The notes: a model not told the origin generated them from the sequence alone. Positions 8,851 through 17,788 are shown, counted from the first letter of the stretch. The stretch: 35,814 nt of DNA from Phoenicibacter sp963588595 (GCA_963588595.1 CAVAIA010000029.1:1-35814), one strand, 5' to 3'. Made by a program: numbers and translations.

Positions 8851-9708
8851 CTAAAAGCTCCCCTTCTTTTGGTTATTTTTGTTTGAATGATTGTCTTTAC
8901 CATCTTGACTTTTATTTTGCTTGTTATCATCTTTGTTATCTCTTTTAAAAAACTTATCTGTGGAAATCTTAAACTCAAACTTCTTCTTAGGCTTGTTTAA
9001 GCGAGATATAAATTTATCTATCGTTTTAAGGGAAGCTTTAGCCGCATTTGCTTCAGCTTCTTTTTTTGACTTTCCCTTTCCCTTAGAAAGCGCAAAATCT
9101 CCAGCAAAAACTTGCGATACAAACGTTCTATCGTGGGGAGGTCCCTCCATCTTTAATAACTTATAAGTTGGAGTTATTCCATGTTCTTGCAACTTTTCTT
9201 GGATCAAGCTCTTAGGATTTTCAGGCTTTTCAGCCATTCTCTTGTCCATTTTTGGTATCAATGTTCTTAAAACAAAGCGTTGCGCTTCTTGCATGCCACC
9301 ATCTAAAAACAATGCTCCAACAACTGCCTCATAAACATTTTCTAATGCAGAATGCATTCCGCGCTTGCCTGTTCCAGTCTCGGAGGATCCAAAAACTATT
9401 ATGTCTTGAAAACCGAGATGCTCTGATAAATCACTTAAGGTAGAACCGCTAACCAAAGAGACTTTTATCCTAGTTAAGCCGCCTTCATCCATCTCCGGAA
9501 AAGTAATATAAGCTTGATGAACAACAATCGCACCCAAAACAGCATCGCCAAGAAATTCAAGCCTCTCATAAGAATATTTAATTGGCTTTCCTTCAATGGC
9601 GCTAGGATGAGTTATGGCACTCAAAATTAGCTCTTTATCATTGAAGTTATATTGAATGATCTCTTGAGCGAGTTTTACTTTTTCTTGTTGTTCTGAGTTA
9701 AAACTCAT
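8851..9708 (-). CDS. rnc: Ribonuclease III with a polar C-terminal tail
   Basis: RNase III cuts double-stranded RNA, including the 30S rRNA precursor. The 285-residue protein has the nuclease signature ERLEFLGDAVLG (48-59) and a double-stranded RNA-binding domain ending with SKGKGKSKKEAEANAAKASLK. The usual length is about 225-235. Here roughly 50 extra residues rich in Lys, Asn, Asp and Gln follow, a low-complexity tail that is probably disordered. The gene sits between plsX and smc as in many Gram-positive bacteria. Confidence 0.96.
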   Translation of the reverse strand: MSFNSEQQEKVKLAQEIIQYNFNDKELILSAITHPSAIEGKPIKYSYERLEFLGDAVLGAIVVHQAYITFPEMDEGGLTRIKVSLVSGSTLSDLSEHLGFQDIIVFGSSETGTGKRGMHSALENVYEAVVGALFLDGGMQEAQRFVLRTLIPKMDKRMAEKPENPKSLIQEKLQEHGITPTYKLLKMEGPPHDRTFVSQVFAGDFALSKGKGKSKKEAEANAAKASLKTIDKFISRLNKPKKKFEFKISTDKFFKRDNKDDNKQNKSQDGKDNHSNKNNQKKGSF

Positions 9709-9736
9709 AGCTTATAGATGCTCTCCCTCTTTCAAA

Positions 9737-10723
9737 CTAAATAACATCCTCAATCGAAGAAACAAGATCCGCTCTTGCCGTTTTTGCAGCTTCGAGAATT
9801 CCATTTTTAATTCCCTTAACACCAGAAGATCCATGACCTATGACGACAGCGCCTTTAACGCCTAGTAATGGACTTCCTCCTTGTTCTTCAGAATCTGTCT
9901 TTTTTTTCAACTCTTTTAATTTGTCTTTTAAAAGAAGCGCAGCAATTTTTTCCTTAGTTCCTCCCATAAACGCATCTTTTAAAAGCCAAAACATCATTTT
10001 ACCAGTGCCTTCAATAGTTTTTAGTGCAACATTTCCAGAAAATCCGTCACAAACAACAACATCGAAATCACCACATAACAAATCTCTTCCTTCACAATTT
10101 CCTGCAAAAGTGTCAACACTTTCCTTTAACAATGAGTGCGATTTAATCGAAATGTCATTACCTTTTGTTTCTTCTTCGCCAATGTTTAACAAACCAACCT
10201 TTGGAGACTCAATATTAAGCATTTGCCTCATATATATTGAACCAATCTTTGCAAATTGGACTAACATTTCAGGTTTGCAATCCGCATTTGCCCCAACGTC
10301 AATAAGCAAGCACGGCTTATTATATCCAGGCAAAAGAGCCCCAATAGCTGGTCGTTTGACACCTTTAATTCTTCCTATAAATAAAATGGCAGCTGCAAGA
10401 CACGCACCAGTCGATCCAGCGCTAAAAAAACCTTCAGCTCTGCCCTCTTTAACAAGTTTTGCGCAAGTAACTATTGAAGCATCTTTCTTTTTGCGAACAG
10501 CATCAGCTGGATGCTCGCCCATCGAAATTACTTGAGAGGCAAAAATAGGCGTTATCCGTTCAGAACGTTCCTTCATAGGCAAAACGACATCTTTTTTGCC
10601 AACCGCTAAAACATCAAGATTCTCGTCTTCCTTAATTGCTTCATAAACTCCTTCAACACAAACATCAGGAGCAAAATCACCACCAAAAATGTCAACAGCT
10701 ATTTTAACGTTTTTATTTTGCAT
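9737..10723 (-). CDS. plsX: Phosphate acyltransferase PlsX
   Basis: PlsX makes acyl-phosphate from acyl-ACP, the first step of phospholipid synthesis through PlsY. The 328-residue sequence contains the family segments AVDIFGGDFAPDVCVEGV at the N-terminus, SAGSTGACLAAAI, GALLPG, LLIDVGANADCKPE and CDGFSGNVALKTIEG. Length is normal. It lies between rpmF and rnc; acpP and fab genes, often present at this point in Firmicutes, are missing. Confidence 0.97.
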   Translation of the reverse strand: MQNKNVKIAVDIFGGDFAPDVCVEGVYEAIKEDENLDVLAVGKKDVVLPMKERSERITPIFASQVISMGEHPADAVRKKKDASIVTCAKLVKEGRAEGFFSAGSTGACLAAAILFIGRIKGVKRPAIGALLPGYNKPCLLIDVGANADCKPEMLVQFAKIGSIYMRQMLNIESPKVGLLNIGEEETKGNDISIKSHSLLKESVDTFAGNCEGRDLLCGDFDVVVCDGFSGNVALKTIEGTGKMMFWLLKDAFMGGTKEKIAALLLKDKLKELKKKTDSEEQGGSPLLGVKGAVVIGHGSSGVKGIKNGILEAAKTARADLVSSIEDVI

Positions 10724-10829
10724 AGAAACAATTAGTTAAACAAGATTAAACCGCGAAACTTTATTTATAAAACAAAGTTATCGCGGCTTACCATTAAAAA
10801 ATAGTGCTAAATTGATTGCATAAAAGTAA

Positions 10830-11009
10830 TTATGCAGTTTGAATAACTTCACGCCCATTGTAATATCCGCAATTTGGGCACACATGATGAGGTAACTTGA
10901 CAGCTCCGCATCTCGAGCACGTGCTCTTTGCGGGCATATCAATTTTATCGTTTGCACTTCTGCGATGATGAGTGCTCATTCTTCCTTTTCTTTGCTTAGG
11001 TACTGCCAT
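10830..11009 (-). CDS. rpmF: 50S ribosomal protein bL32
   Basis: This 59-residue protein begins MAVPKQRKGRMSTHHRRS, the standard L32 start, and has a zinc ribbon with C31 and C34 (CSRC) and C44 and C47 (CPNC). The reading frame was found by translating the reverse strand; the stop TAA is at 10832-10830. AAGGAGC lies just upstream of the start. The rpmF-plsX pairing is conserved in many bacteria and links ribosome and lipid synthesis. It is the first gene of the long minus-strand cluster. Confidence 0.97.
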   Translation of the reverse strand: MAVPKQRKGRMSTHHRRSANDKIDMPAKSTCSRCGAVKLPHHVCPNCGYYNGREVIQTA

Positions 11010-11050
11010 TTTATGCTCCTTAAATTTTTAATTGATCAACTTTAAAACCT

Positions 11051-11098
11051 ATTTTACACGCAACATCTTATTTTACATTATTTGACATGTTTTTTTAA
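11051..11098 (-). promoter_or_regulatory. Candidate rpmF promoter region
   Basis: Two TGTAAAAT sequences face rpmF, with TAAAAT at 11075-11070 and 11056-11051. The upstream one has TTAAAA (11098-11093) at a 17-base spacing. Next to it lies a T7A8 tract (11090-11104) that is likely curved DNA shared with the divergent gene. Confidence 0.4.
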
Positions 11099-11120
11099 AA
11101 AAAACAAAGGAAGACATAGC

Positions 11121-11126
11121 TATAAT
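11121..11126 (+). promoter_or_regulatory. -10 element for the radical SAM gene
   Basis: A perfect TATAAT lies 44 bases before the start at 11170, and AAAAAAAGGAG follows near 11150-11160 as the ribosome-binding site. The -35 position is only an A-rich tract. TTGACA at 11082 is too far upstream to pair with it. Confidence 0.35.
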
Positions 11127-11169
11127 TAAAAAATATAGTTTGAGTCTTTAAAAAAAGGAGATTGGGTCA

Positions 11170-12042
11170 ATGGACTACGAAGGTCGAATATGCAGATCTC
11201 CATTTGAACGCGGAGCTTTTATGCTCCCTATAATGGTAGGATGCTCTCATAATAAGTGCAAATTTTGTGGACTTTTCAAACACCTCGAATTCAGAGTTCT
11301 CCCACTTGAGCAAGTCTTCCAAGAAATTTCAAGAGTTGCTTCAAAGGCAGGAAATCCCAACACAATTTTTTTGGGCGACGGCAATGCTTTTTGCCTGCCA
11401 AGCGAGCATTTATTAAAAGTATGTGAAGAGATCCACAAGCAATTCAATCAAACATGCAAAATAAATATGGATGCAACAGTGAAAAATATTCTGTCGAAAT
11501 CACCAACAGAGCTAAAAGAACTTGCAGATGCAGGTATCTATAACCTATATATTGGAATCGAATGCGGTTTAGATGATGTTTTAGAATTCATGAACAAAGG
11601 CAACAATTTAAGTGAAGCCAAAGAAGCTATTTCAAGAATCAAGGAAGCTGGAATGGTTTATAGTGCACACATGATGTCAGGAATTGCAGGCAAAGGTCGT
11701 GGAGAAGAAAACGCATACGCTCTAGCAAAGTTTTTTAACGAAACTCAACCATTAAATATATGCAATTTCGACTTTGGGCTGCACAAATCATTGGAACTTT
11801 GGAATGATTTTAAATGTGGCAAATATAAAGTCAGTAATGCAAGTGAGCGTTTTTTTGAAGAAGAAATTTTAATTAGCGAGATTAAGCCAAATTATGAAAT
11901 GCACTATGATGCAATATTTGAAGCGCCACCCTTGCGCTTTAGAGGAACGCTGCCAAAAGATCAAGATAAATTAGTCGCACAATTTAAATCAGCAAAGGAA
12001 AAATATTTAGGACAAGAGGACCTATATTGCATTTGGGACTAA
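11170..12042 (+). CDS. Radical SAM protein with CX4CX2C cluster motif
   Basis: The 290-residue protein has a cluster-binding motif GCSHNKCKFC in which C25, C30 and C33 have CX4CX2C spacing, one residue longer than the canonical CX3CX2C. Family members annotated as Fe-S oxidoreductases share this GCSxNxCxFC form followed by a basic-aromatic segment (here FKHLEFRVLP). IFLGDGNAF, MDATVKN and YIGIECGLDDVLEFMNKG match the usual barrel strands of the superfamily. The substrate is unknown. No B12-binding or SPASM domain is visible. Ribosome-binding site AAGGAG precedes the ATG. It is followed 39 bases later by the yhaM-like gene, so the two probably form an operon. Confidence 0.85.
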   Translation: MDYEGRICRSPFERGAFMLPIMVGCSHNKCKFCGLFKHLEFRVLPLEQVFQEISRVASKAGNPNTIFLGDGNAFCLPSEHLLKVCEEIHKQFNQTCKINMDATVKNILSKSPTELKELADAGIYNLYIGIECGLDDVLEFMNKGNNLSEAKEAISRIKEAGMVYSAHMMSGIAGKGRGEENAYALAKFFNETQPLNICNFDFGLHKSLELWNDFKCGKYKVSNASERFFEEEILISEIKPNYEMHYDAIFEAPPLRFRGTLPKDQDKLVAQFKSAKEKYLGQEDLYCIWD

Positions 12043-12081
12043 TTTAAATGGAAATTTACGAGCATTAGGAGAGCCAATTTC

Positions 12082-13038
12082 ATGCATAAATTCTTAAAAG
12101 ACATTAAAAATGGAGAAGAATTCACAGATTTTTATTTGATGAAAAACTATCTTATCCAAAATAAGGCAACTGGTGAGGAATATTTTAGAGTTGAAATTTC
12201 AGACAAATCTATGAGTTGCCAAGCGCTTTCTTGGGAAGACCCTAAACGCTTTGATGTTGGAACAGAATGCATAGGATCGATCATTAAAGTTAAAGGAACG
12301 ATGCAAGAATATAATGGTCAACCGCAAGTTAGAATTTACAACATAAGGAAAGCTCAAGAATCAGATAAGGCTCTATTTGACATGGACTCTTTGGTAAAAA
12401 GCGCCCCAATAAATATAAAAGAGAGGCAAGAGGATGTTCTTCAGTTAATTAACACGATAGAAGACGAAGACTACAAAAAAGTATGCTTGCACGTCTTTGA
12501 AAAGGTCAAGGACAACTTTTCATCTTCCCCTGCTGGCAAAACTGTCCACCATGCCTTTTTAGGTGGCCTAATCATGCACACTTCAAACATGATGTATGTT
12601 GCATGCAATATAAGCGAAATTTATTCTAATATCATCGATAGAAGTTTACTTTTAGCTGGAACGTTTTTGCATGACATCGCAAAGATTGAAGAGTTTGACT
12701 TAAGCGAAGCAAATCTTGTTAAAGATTATTCAAAAGAAGGTCAACTTTTAGGTCATCTATACATAGGGGCTGCAAACATAAGAGAGATTTGCAAAAAACT
12801 TAATATCGATAAAAGTAAATCACTGCTCTTAGAACATATGATCCTCTCTCACCATGGAGACGGAGAGCTTGGCAGCCCTGTTCAACCTAAATTTGCTGAA
12901 GCAGAGGCGCTTCATTTAATTGACTTGATGGACTCTCGTCTTGAAATTTATGCAGAAGAATATGAAAAGATTGAATCCGGGAACTTCTCGCCTAAAAATA
13001 ATTGGGCGCTAGGTCACCGGATTCTAAAAAACAAATAA
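12082..13038 (+). CDS. yhaM: 3'-5' exoribonuclease YhaM family (OB-fold plus HD domain)
   Basis: The 318-residue protein has an OB-fold nucleic-acid-binding domain (about 10-90) and an HD phosphohydrolase domain. Metal ligands visible are H156-H157 and H166 (HHAFLGGLIMHT), H197-D198 (HDIAK), H257-H258 (LSHHGDGELGSP) and D281 (LIDLMDSR). This order and length (about 310-320) match YhaM, which degrades RNA and can act on single-stranded DNA. ATTAGGAGAG precedes the ATG. It follows the radical SAM gene and converges on adk with only 28 bases between them and no clear terminator. Confidence 0.92.
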   Translation: MHKFLKDIKNGEEFTDFYLMKNYLIQNKATGEEYFRVEISDKSMSCQALSWEDPKRFDVGTECIGSIIKVKGTMQEYNGQPQVRIYNIRKAQESDKALFDMDSLVKSAPINIKERQEDVLQLINTIEDEDYKKVCLHVFEKVKDNFSSSPAGKTVHHAFLGGLIMHTSNMMYVACNISEIYSNIIDRSLLLAGTFLHDIAKIEEFDLSEANLVKDYSKEGQLLGHLYIGAANIREICKKLNIDKSKSLLLEHMILSHHGDGELGSPVQPKFAEAEALHLIDLMDSRLEIYAEEYEKIESGNFSPKNNWALGHRILKNK

Positions 13039-13066
13039 TAAATTTAAAAAAACTAAAGCAAGATTA

Positions 13067-13693
13067 CTATTTAAGAGCAGACTTTATATCTGAGTAGACA
13101 ACGTCTGGGTCTCTGTCCCCATCAACTGTTACAAGCAAATCACAACCCTTATAGTAATCAATCAAAGGAGCAGTCGAATTAGAGTAAACATCAAGTCTGT
13201 TTCTAACAGTTGTCTCGTTATCATCATCTCTTTGATACATTTCCCCGCCACACTCAGTGCACTTTTCCCCATCAACAACACTTCCAATGTGACCACACTC
13301 TTTGCACATACGTCTAGAGGTAAGCCTTTTAACAATAACTTCTGCATCGACATCAACGAGTAATGCTGCATCTAGAGGGCGTCCAAGTTCTTTTAGCATA
13401 GCGTCGAGCGCGACTGCTTGAGTGGTTGTTCTTGGGAATCCGTCTAAAATGACTCCTTTGCCAGTGTCAGGTTGTTGAATTCTCTCTCTCATTAAATCAA
13501 TAATCAAGTCATCTGGCACTAAATCACCTGCATCCATATAGGACTTTGCTTTAAGACCAAGCTCAGTCTCATCTTTTACAGCTGCCCTTAAAATGTCACC
13601 CGTCGAGATGTGACAAAGACCAAGATCGCCAACAAGTTTTTCAGCTTGAGTTCCTTTTCCAGCCCCTGGAGCTCCTAATAACACAATATTCAT
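13067..13693 (-). CDS. adk: Adenylate kinase, zinc-lid type
   Basis: Adenylate kinase interconverts ATP, AMP and ADP. The 208-residue protein has P-loop GAPGAGKGT (7-15), DGFPRT (84-89) and a lid with four cysteines, C130, C133, C145 and C148 (CKEC and CTEC), expected to hold structural zinc. It follows secY by 18 bases, with AAGGAG upstream. In most relatives map and infA come next; here the cluster stops at adk. Confidence 0.97.
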   Translation of the reverse strand: MNIVLLGAPGAGKGTQAEKLVGDLGLCHISTGDILRAAVKDETELGLKAKSYMDAGDLVPDDLIIDLMRERIQQPDTGKGVILDGFPRTTTQAVALDAMLKELGRPLDAALLVDVDAEVIVKRLTSRRMCKECGHIGSVVDGEKCTECGGEMYQRDDDNETTVRNRLDVYSNSTAPLIDYYKGCDLLVTVDGDRDPDVVYSDIKSALK

Positions 13694-13711
13694 AACTTTA
13701 AACTCCTTGCC

Positions 13712-14995
13712 TTATTTAAAGAATCCGTCGTAATTATGCATTTTCAATTGACTTTCAACCTTGCTCATAGTGTCTAGAGCAACGCCAATCATAATCAAGA
13801 TTGAAGTGCCCCCAAATGATTGAATCAATTGATTATTAGTGAAGTAGAACAAAATAGAAGGGATAACAGCAATTGCAGCTATAAATAGTCCACCAGGAAG
13901 AGTTATACGTTTTAAAACGTTTCTTATATAGGTGACAGTTGCTGCTCCTGGGCGCACACCAGGAATAAACCCTCCTTGTTTTCTGATGTTGTCAGAAGTC
14001 TCTTCAGGGTTAAACACCATAGATGTGTAGAAGTAAGCAAAGAACACAATCATAAGAAGTGTCAAAACCCAATTTATCCATCCAGTCGTGCAAGCGTCTG
14101 CGAATGATTTTAGCCAATCAACGTTAAAAATAGCTGCAAGTTGAGCTGGAAGATAGAGAATACAACTAGCGAAAATGATAGGGATAACACCAGCTGCATT
14201 TACCTTCAAAGGCAAATAAGTGTTTTGTCCACCCATCATTTTTCTTCCCTGAACTCGCTTTGCATAAGAAACAGGAATTCTTCTTTGCGCACGCTCAACA
14301 TAGATAATCGCAGGAATGCAAAGTAAAACGATTAGCAAAATTAAAATCGTCATAGCAATACCCATGCCCGTGTCAGATTGAAGTGTTACTGACGAAAAGA
14401 TTGCACTAGGAACGCGAGAGACGATAGAAGTAAAAATTATAAGAGACATACCATTGCCAACGCCTCGCTGCGTTATAAGCTCGCCCATCCACATAATAAA
14501 AGCAGTTCCAGCAACAAGTGTAAACACTATGACGAAGCACATCAATGGATATGGAACTAAGCTCGGGAAAACAACGTTATATGTTGAACTTTGGAAAAGA
14601 AGTAAATAACCAATTGCGTTTATAAGACCAAGACCTAGCGTTAAATAACGAGTAATTTGAGTTATTTTCTTTCTGCCTGTCTCGCCCTCTTTTGCCCATT
14701 GTCCAACAGCTGGAATAACGCCTTGCATCAATTGCATAATAATTGATGCGGTGATATAAGGCATAATTCCTAGTGAAAAAACACTGAAATGAGAAAGAGC
14801 GCCACCAGTGAATAAGTCAACAAGTGCCATAGAAGCACTTTGTTGCTCTTCAAAAGCTTGAGCGAATTCATGGAACGGAATGCCCGGAACCGGAATATAC
14901 GCGCCAAGACGATAAAGAGCCAAAATTGCAAGAGTAAATAGAATTTTCTTGCGAAGCTCAGGAACTCTAAACGCGTCAATAATAGATCTTAACAC
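13712..14995 (-). CDS. secY: Preprotein translocase subunit SecY
   Basis: SecY is the channel subunit of the SecYEG translocon. The 427-residue protein shows ten hydrophobic segments and family blocks near the N-terminus (LRSIIDAFRVPELRKKILFT), PYITASIIMQL and RGVGNGMSLIIF, and ends in a short cytoplasmic tail. The start is GTG and overlaps rplO by 7 bases, with AAAGG about 10 bases upstream. The order rplO-secY-adk is the standard spc arrangement. Confidence 0.98.
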   Translation of the reverse strand: MLRSIIDAFRVPELRKKILFTLAILALYRLGAYIPVPGIPFHEFAQAFEEQQSASMALVDLFTGGALSHFSVFSLGIMPYITASIIMQLMQGVIPAVGQWAKEGETGRKKITQITRYLTLGLGLINAIGYLLLFQSSTYNVVFPSLVPYPLMCFVIVFTLVAGTAFIMWMGELITQRGVGNGMSLIIFTSIVSRVPSAIFSSVTLQSDTGMGIAMTILILLIVLLCIPAIIYVERAQRRIPVSYAKRVQGRKMMGGQNTYLPLKVNAAGVIPIIFASCILYLPAQLAAIFNVDWLKSFADACTTGWINWVLTLLMIVFFAYFYTSMVFNPEETSDNIRKQGGFIPGVRPGAATVTYIRNVLKRITLPGGLFIAAIAVIPSILFYFTNNQLIQSFGGTSILIMIGVALDTMSKVESQLKMHNYDGFFK

Positions 14996-15438
14996 TGCGC
15001 TTCAACCTTTCCACCAGCCGCTTCGATTTTTTGTTTAGCCGAAGCAGAAATCTTGTCAACTTTAACAGTTAATGCTTTTTTGATGTCTCCGTCACCTAAA
15101 ACTTTAACAAGATCATCGCTATGTTTAATTATTCCCTTTTCTTTTAGCGAGTCGCCATCAACAACATCGCCAGCTTCAAATTTCTCTTCTAGACGACTAA
15201 CGTTGACAGCAAAATAGACTTGCCTATTAGGATTTCTAAATCCAGGAAGCTTAGGAAGTCTTCTTGCTAATGGAGTTTGACCTCCCTCAAATCCAAGACC
15301 CTTTCCGCCACCTGAACGAGATTTTTGACCGTTCATGCCACGACCTGCGGTTTTGCCAGTTCCAGAAGCTGGTCCTCTGCCAACTCTTTTTCTTGCCTTA
15401 GTTGAACCCGGCGCTGGTGTTAAATCTTTTAGTTCCAT
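14989..15438 (-). CDS. rplO: 50S ribosomal protein uL15
   Basis: This 149-residue protein has the diagnostic N-terminal region with KRVGRGPASGTGKTAGRG and GQKSRSGG, then GFEGGQTPLARRLPKLPGF. uL15 is a late assembly protein of the 50S subunit. It overlaps the secY start, so translation is probably coupled. A 93-base spacer separates it from rpmD and contains GCTGGCGGCGAGCTGCCAGA, which can form a GC-rich stem in the transcript. Confidence 0.98.
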   Translation of the reverse strand: MELKDLTPAPGSTKARKRVGRGPASGTGKTAGRGMNGQKSRSGGGKGLGFEGGQTPLARRLPKLPGFRNPNRQVYFAVNVSRLEEKFEAGDVVDGDSLKEKGIIKHSDDLVKVLGDGDIKKALTVKVDKISASAKQKIEAAGGKVEAQC

Positions 15439-15531
15439 AAAATTTAATCTTCTCCTTAAATTCGCTGTTGAATTTTTTCAACGTCTGGCAGCTCGCCGCC
15501 AGCAACTTATAAAACAAAAAACAATTAAAAC

Positions 15532-15723
15532 CTAAATGTCCTCAACGCTGACTAAATGTTTAACTTTAAAAATCATTCCTCTAATTGCTTCATTGTCAGG
15601 TAAATCGTGAGTGCTGCCAACTTTGCCTAAACCAAGAGCGCGCAACGTTTTATGTTGATCTGCACTTCTGCCAATAGGGCTCTTAGTCAGCTTAACTCTT
15701 AATGTTTTTTTACTTTTCGCCAT
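15532..15723 (-). CDS. rpmD: 50S ribosomal protein uL30
   Basis: A 63-residue protein with the L30 pattern: LRVKLTKSPIGRSADQHKTL, then RALGLGKVGSTHDLPDNEAIRGMI read in two segments. uL30 is a small peripheral 50S protein. It lies between rpsE and rplO as in other spc operons. Confidence 0.97.
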   Translation of the reverse strand: MAKSKKTLRVKLTKSPIGRSADQHKTLRALGLGKVGSTHDLPDNEAIRGMIFKVKHLVSVEDI

Positions 15724-15743
15724 TTTTCCTAGCCTTTCACAAT

Positions 15744-16313
15744 CTACTCAGCCACATCAGAAACTTTTTGAGTTTCACTCGCTTTTGCGACTTTTTTAGT
15801 GCCAAAAATATGGGATACACTAACGCCTCTTCTTCTTGCAACTTCTTCAGGGCTTTCCATTTGCTTTAAAGCCACAACAGTCGCCTTAACGATATTAAGA
15901 GCATTGTTGGTCCCAAGGCTTTTGGTTATGACATTTTTAACTCCTGCAAGCTCCATAACGGCACGAACAGGACCTCCAGCCATAACTCCAGTTCCTGGAA
16001 CTGCAGGACGCACTAAAACTCGACCAGCGCCATAAACACCAAGGTAATCATGAGGAATAGTTCCCTCCTCAGTTATTGGCACCTTAAACATATTCTTTTT
16101 AGCGTCCTCCACAGCCTTTTTTATAGCATTAGGCACTTCTTGGCTTTTTCCCATTCCAACTCCAACCTTACCTTTGCCATCTCCAACGACAACAAGAGCT
16201 GAGAGTTGCATTCTTCTGCCGCCCTTAACAGTCTTAGAAACTCGATTTATCGAAACCACTCGCTCTTCTAATTCTGGAACAGCGTTTTGTTGTTGATTGT
16301 TTCTTTTTGCCAT
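15744..16313 (-). CDS. rpsE: 30S ribosomal protein uS5
   Basis: uS5 lies near the mRNA entry channel and affects decoding accuracy. The 189-residue protein has the S5 double-stranded RNA-binding fold with RVVSINRVSKTVKGGRRMQ, GDGKGKVGVGMGKSQEVP and the C-terminal block GTGVMAGGPVRAVMELAGV. Its C-terminal tail is about 15-20 residues longer than the E. coli protein (166 residues). Gaps to rplR and rpmD are 20 bases each. Confidence 0.98.
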   Translation of the reverse strand: MAKRNNQQQNAVPELEERVVSINRVSKTVKGGRRMQLSALVVVGDGKGKVGVGMGKSQEVPNAIKKAVEDAKKNMFKVPITEEGTIPHDYLGVYGAGRVLVRPAVPGTGVMAGGPVRAVMELAGVKNVITKSLGTNNALNIVKATVVALKQMESPEEVARRRGVSVSHIFGTKKVAKASETQKVSDVAE

Positions 16314-16333
16314 AGTTTTTTCTCTTCTCCTAA

Positions 16334-16705
16334 CTAAAACTTAAGGCCAGCTTCACGCGCAGCTTCTGCCAAAGCCTTCACTCTACCGTGATAAAGATTT
16401 CCTCCACGGTCAAAGACGACCTCACTAACACCTGCTTTTTGAGCCTTAGCAGCAATCATCTTTCCGATCTCACTTGCACCTTCTGATGTGCTTGATTTTT
16501 TGCCACTCTTTTTAAAGTCAGCACTTAGAGTGCTAACACCACAAATGGTTGTGTGAGTGACATCATTGATTACTTGCGCCTCTATATTTTTATTCGAACG
16601 AAACACCATCAATCTTGGACGAGTTTCGCTGCCTTTTATTTTTCCGCGAACGCGACGATGACGTCTAGCGATACCATTTTGTCTTTTAAGTTGTGATTTT
16701 TGCAT
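16334..16705 (-). CDS. rplR: 50S ribosomal protein uL18
   Basis: A 123-residue 5S rRNA-binding protein with the family segments RRHRRVRGKIKGSETRPRL, VFRSNKNIEAQVINDV, and the C-terminal FDRGGNLYHGRVKALAEAAREAG. Length and position between rplF and rpsE are normal. Confidence 0.98.
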   Translation of the reverse strand: MQKSQLKRQNGIARRHRRVRGKIKGSETRPRLMVFRSNKNIEAQVINDVTHTTICGVSTLSADFKKSGKKSSTSEGASEIGKMIAAKAQKAGVSEVVFDRGGNLYHGRVKALAEAAREAGLKF

Positions 16706-16728
16706 AATTAACTATAACGCCACCCTTC

Positions 16729-17268
16729 TTATTCCTTGCCAGCCTTGCCAGCTTTACGACGGACATATTCACCCTCATATCTAATTCCCTTGCCTTTATA
16801 AGGCTCTGGTTTTCTCCATTTACGTATATCGGCTGCAACTTGACCAACTTGTTCTTTAGAAGCACCCTTAACAGTGATTTTGTCAGGCTCAGGAACCTCG
16901 AACGTGATCCCTTGAGGAGCTTTAACCAAAACAGGATGAGAAAATCCAACAGTTAGCTCAAGATCTGTCCCCTTCATAGAAGCACGATAGCCAACGCCAA
17001 CGAGCTCAAGCTTCTTTTCGAATCCCTCATGAACTCCACACACCATATTATTGAGCAATGAACGTGTCAGCCCCCAATATGCATTAGTTTGAACTTCTTC
17101 GTCTTTAGGTGAGCATATCAATTGCTCCCCATCGAGTTTAATATCAATGCAATCTTGAAAGGTGCGAGTTAACTCTCCATTCTTTCCCTTGATATTAACA
17201 GTCGCGCCATCGATCTTAACCTCAACTCCCGCAGGAACTGCTATAGGCATCTTTCCAATTCTAGACAT
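16729..17268 (-). CDS. rplF: 50S ribosomal protein uL6
   Basis: uL6 lies next to the GTPase-associated centre of the 50S subunit. The 179-residue protein starts MSRIGKMPIAVPAGVEVKI and ends with the L6 signature region PEPYKGKGIRYEGEYVRRK. It has the usual two similar alpha/beta domains and the normal length. It sits between rpsH and rplR. Confidence 0.98.
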   Translation of the reverse strand: MSRIGKMPIAVPAGVEVKIDGATVNIKGKNGELTRTFQDCIDIKLDGEQLICSPKDEEVQTNAYWGLTRSLLNNMVCGVHEGFEKKLELVGVGYRASMKGTDLELTVGFSHPVLVKAPQGITFEVPEPDKITVKGASKEQVGQVAADIRKWRKPEPYKGKGIRYEGEYVRRKAGKAGKE

Positions 17269-17288
17269 TTTCTCTCACACCCCCTTAC

Positions 17289-17687
17289 TTACCAAACATA
17301 AGCGACAACTTCGCCGCCAACGCCTTTTTCTCTGGCATCGCGATCAGCCATCACGCCTTTTGATGTTGAAATAATTGCAAGTCCAAGACCTCCATGAACA
17401 CGTGGAAGCTTGTCTTTTCCCGAATAAATTCTAAGTCCCGGTTTAGAAATTCTTTTAATTCCGCGCATTGTTCGCTCACCATTAGGACCATACTTTAAAT
17501 TGATAACTAAATTAGCTCTGGGGCTAGCCTCAACAACGTCATAAGACTCAATAAACCCCTCTTCTTTCATTACTCTAGCAACCTCAACAAGTTTTTTGCT
17601 AGTTGGCATCGAAACATTTTCTTTGCCTGCAGACTGTGCATTCCTAATTCTCGTTAGCATGTCTGCGATTGGATCGGTCATTGACAT
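17289..17687 (-). CDS. rpsH: 30S ribosomal protein uS8
   Basis: uS8 is a primary 16S rRNA-binding protein and, in E. coli, the translational repressor of the spc operon. The protein starts MSMTDPIADMLTRIRNAQ and ends with GLGLAIISTSKGVMADRDA then GGEVVAYVW. I chose the ATG at 17687 by homology, giving 132 residues. An in-frame TTG at 17699 has AGAAGGG four bases upstream and could be the true start, adding four residues. Confidence 0.97.
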   Translation of the reverse strand: MSMTDPIADMLTRIRNAQSAGKENVSMPTSKKLVEVARVMKEEGFIESYDVVEASPRANLVINLKYGPNGERTMRGIKRISKPGLRIYSGKDKLPRVHGGLGLAIISTSKGVMADRDAREKGVGGEVVAYVW

Positions 17688-17788
17688 AATGTTTACCAAA
17701 ATTCCCTTCTAGTTAAGTGATGTACAAAACGTGCGGTTCGCAAAAAATTCGCCCTTAGCGAATGCGCCTGCACACTTCTCGCCAAAAA

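Noticed and set aside
9840..10535. Long plus-strand open frame of 231 codons
   Set aside because: It is antisense to plsX, whose minus-strand frame has full family motifs.
11082..11126. TTGACA at 11082 as the -35 for TATAAT at 11121
   Set aside because: The spacer would be 33 bases, about twice the workable distance.
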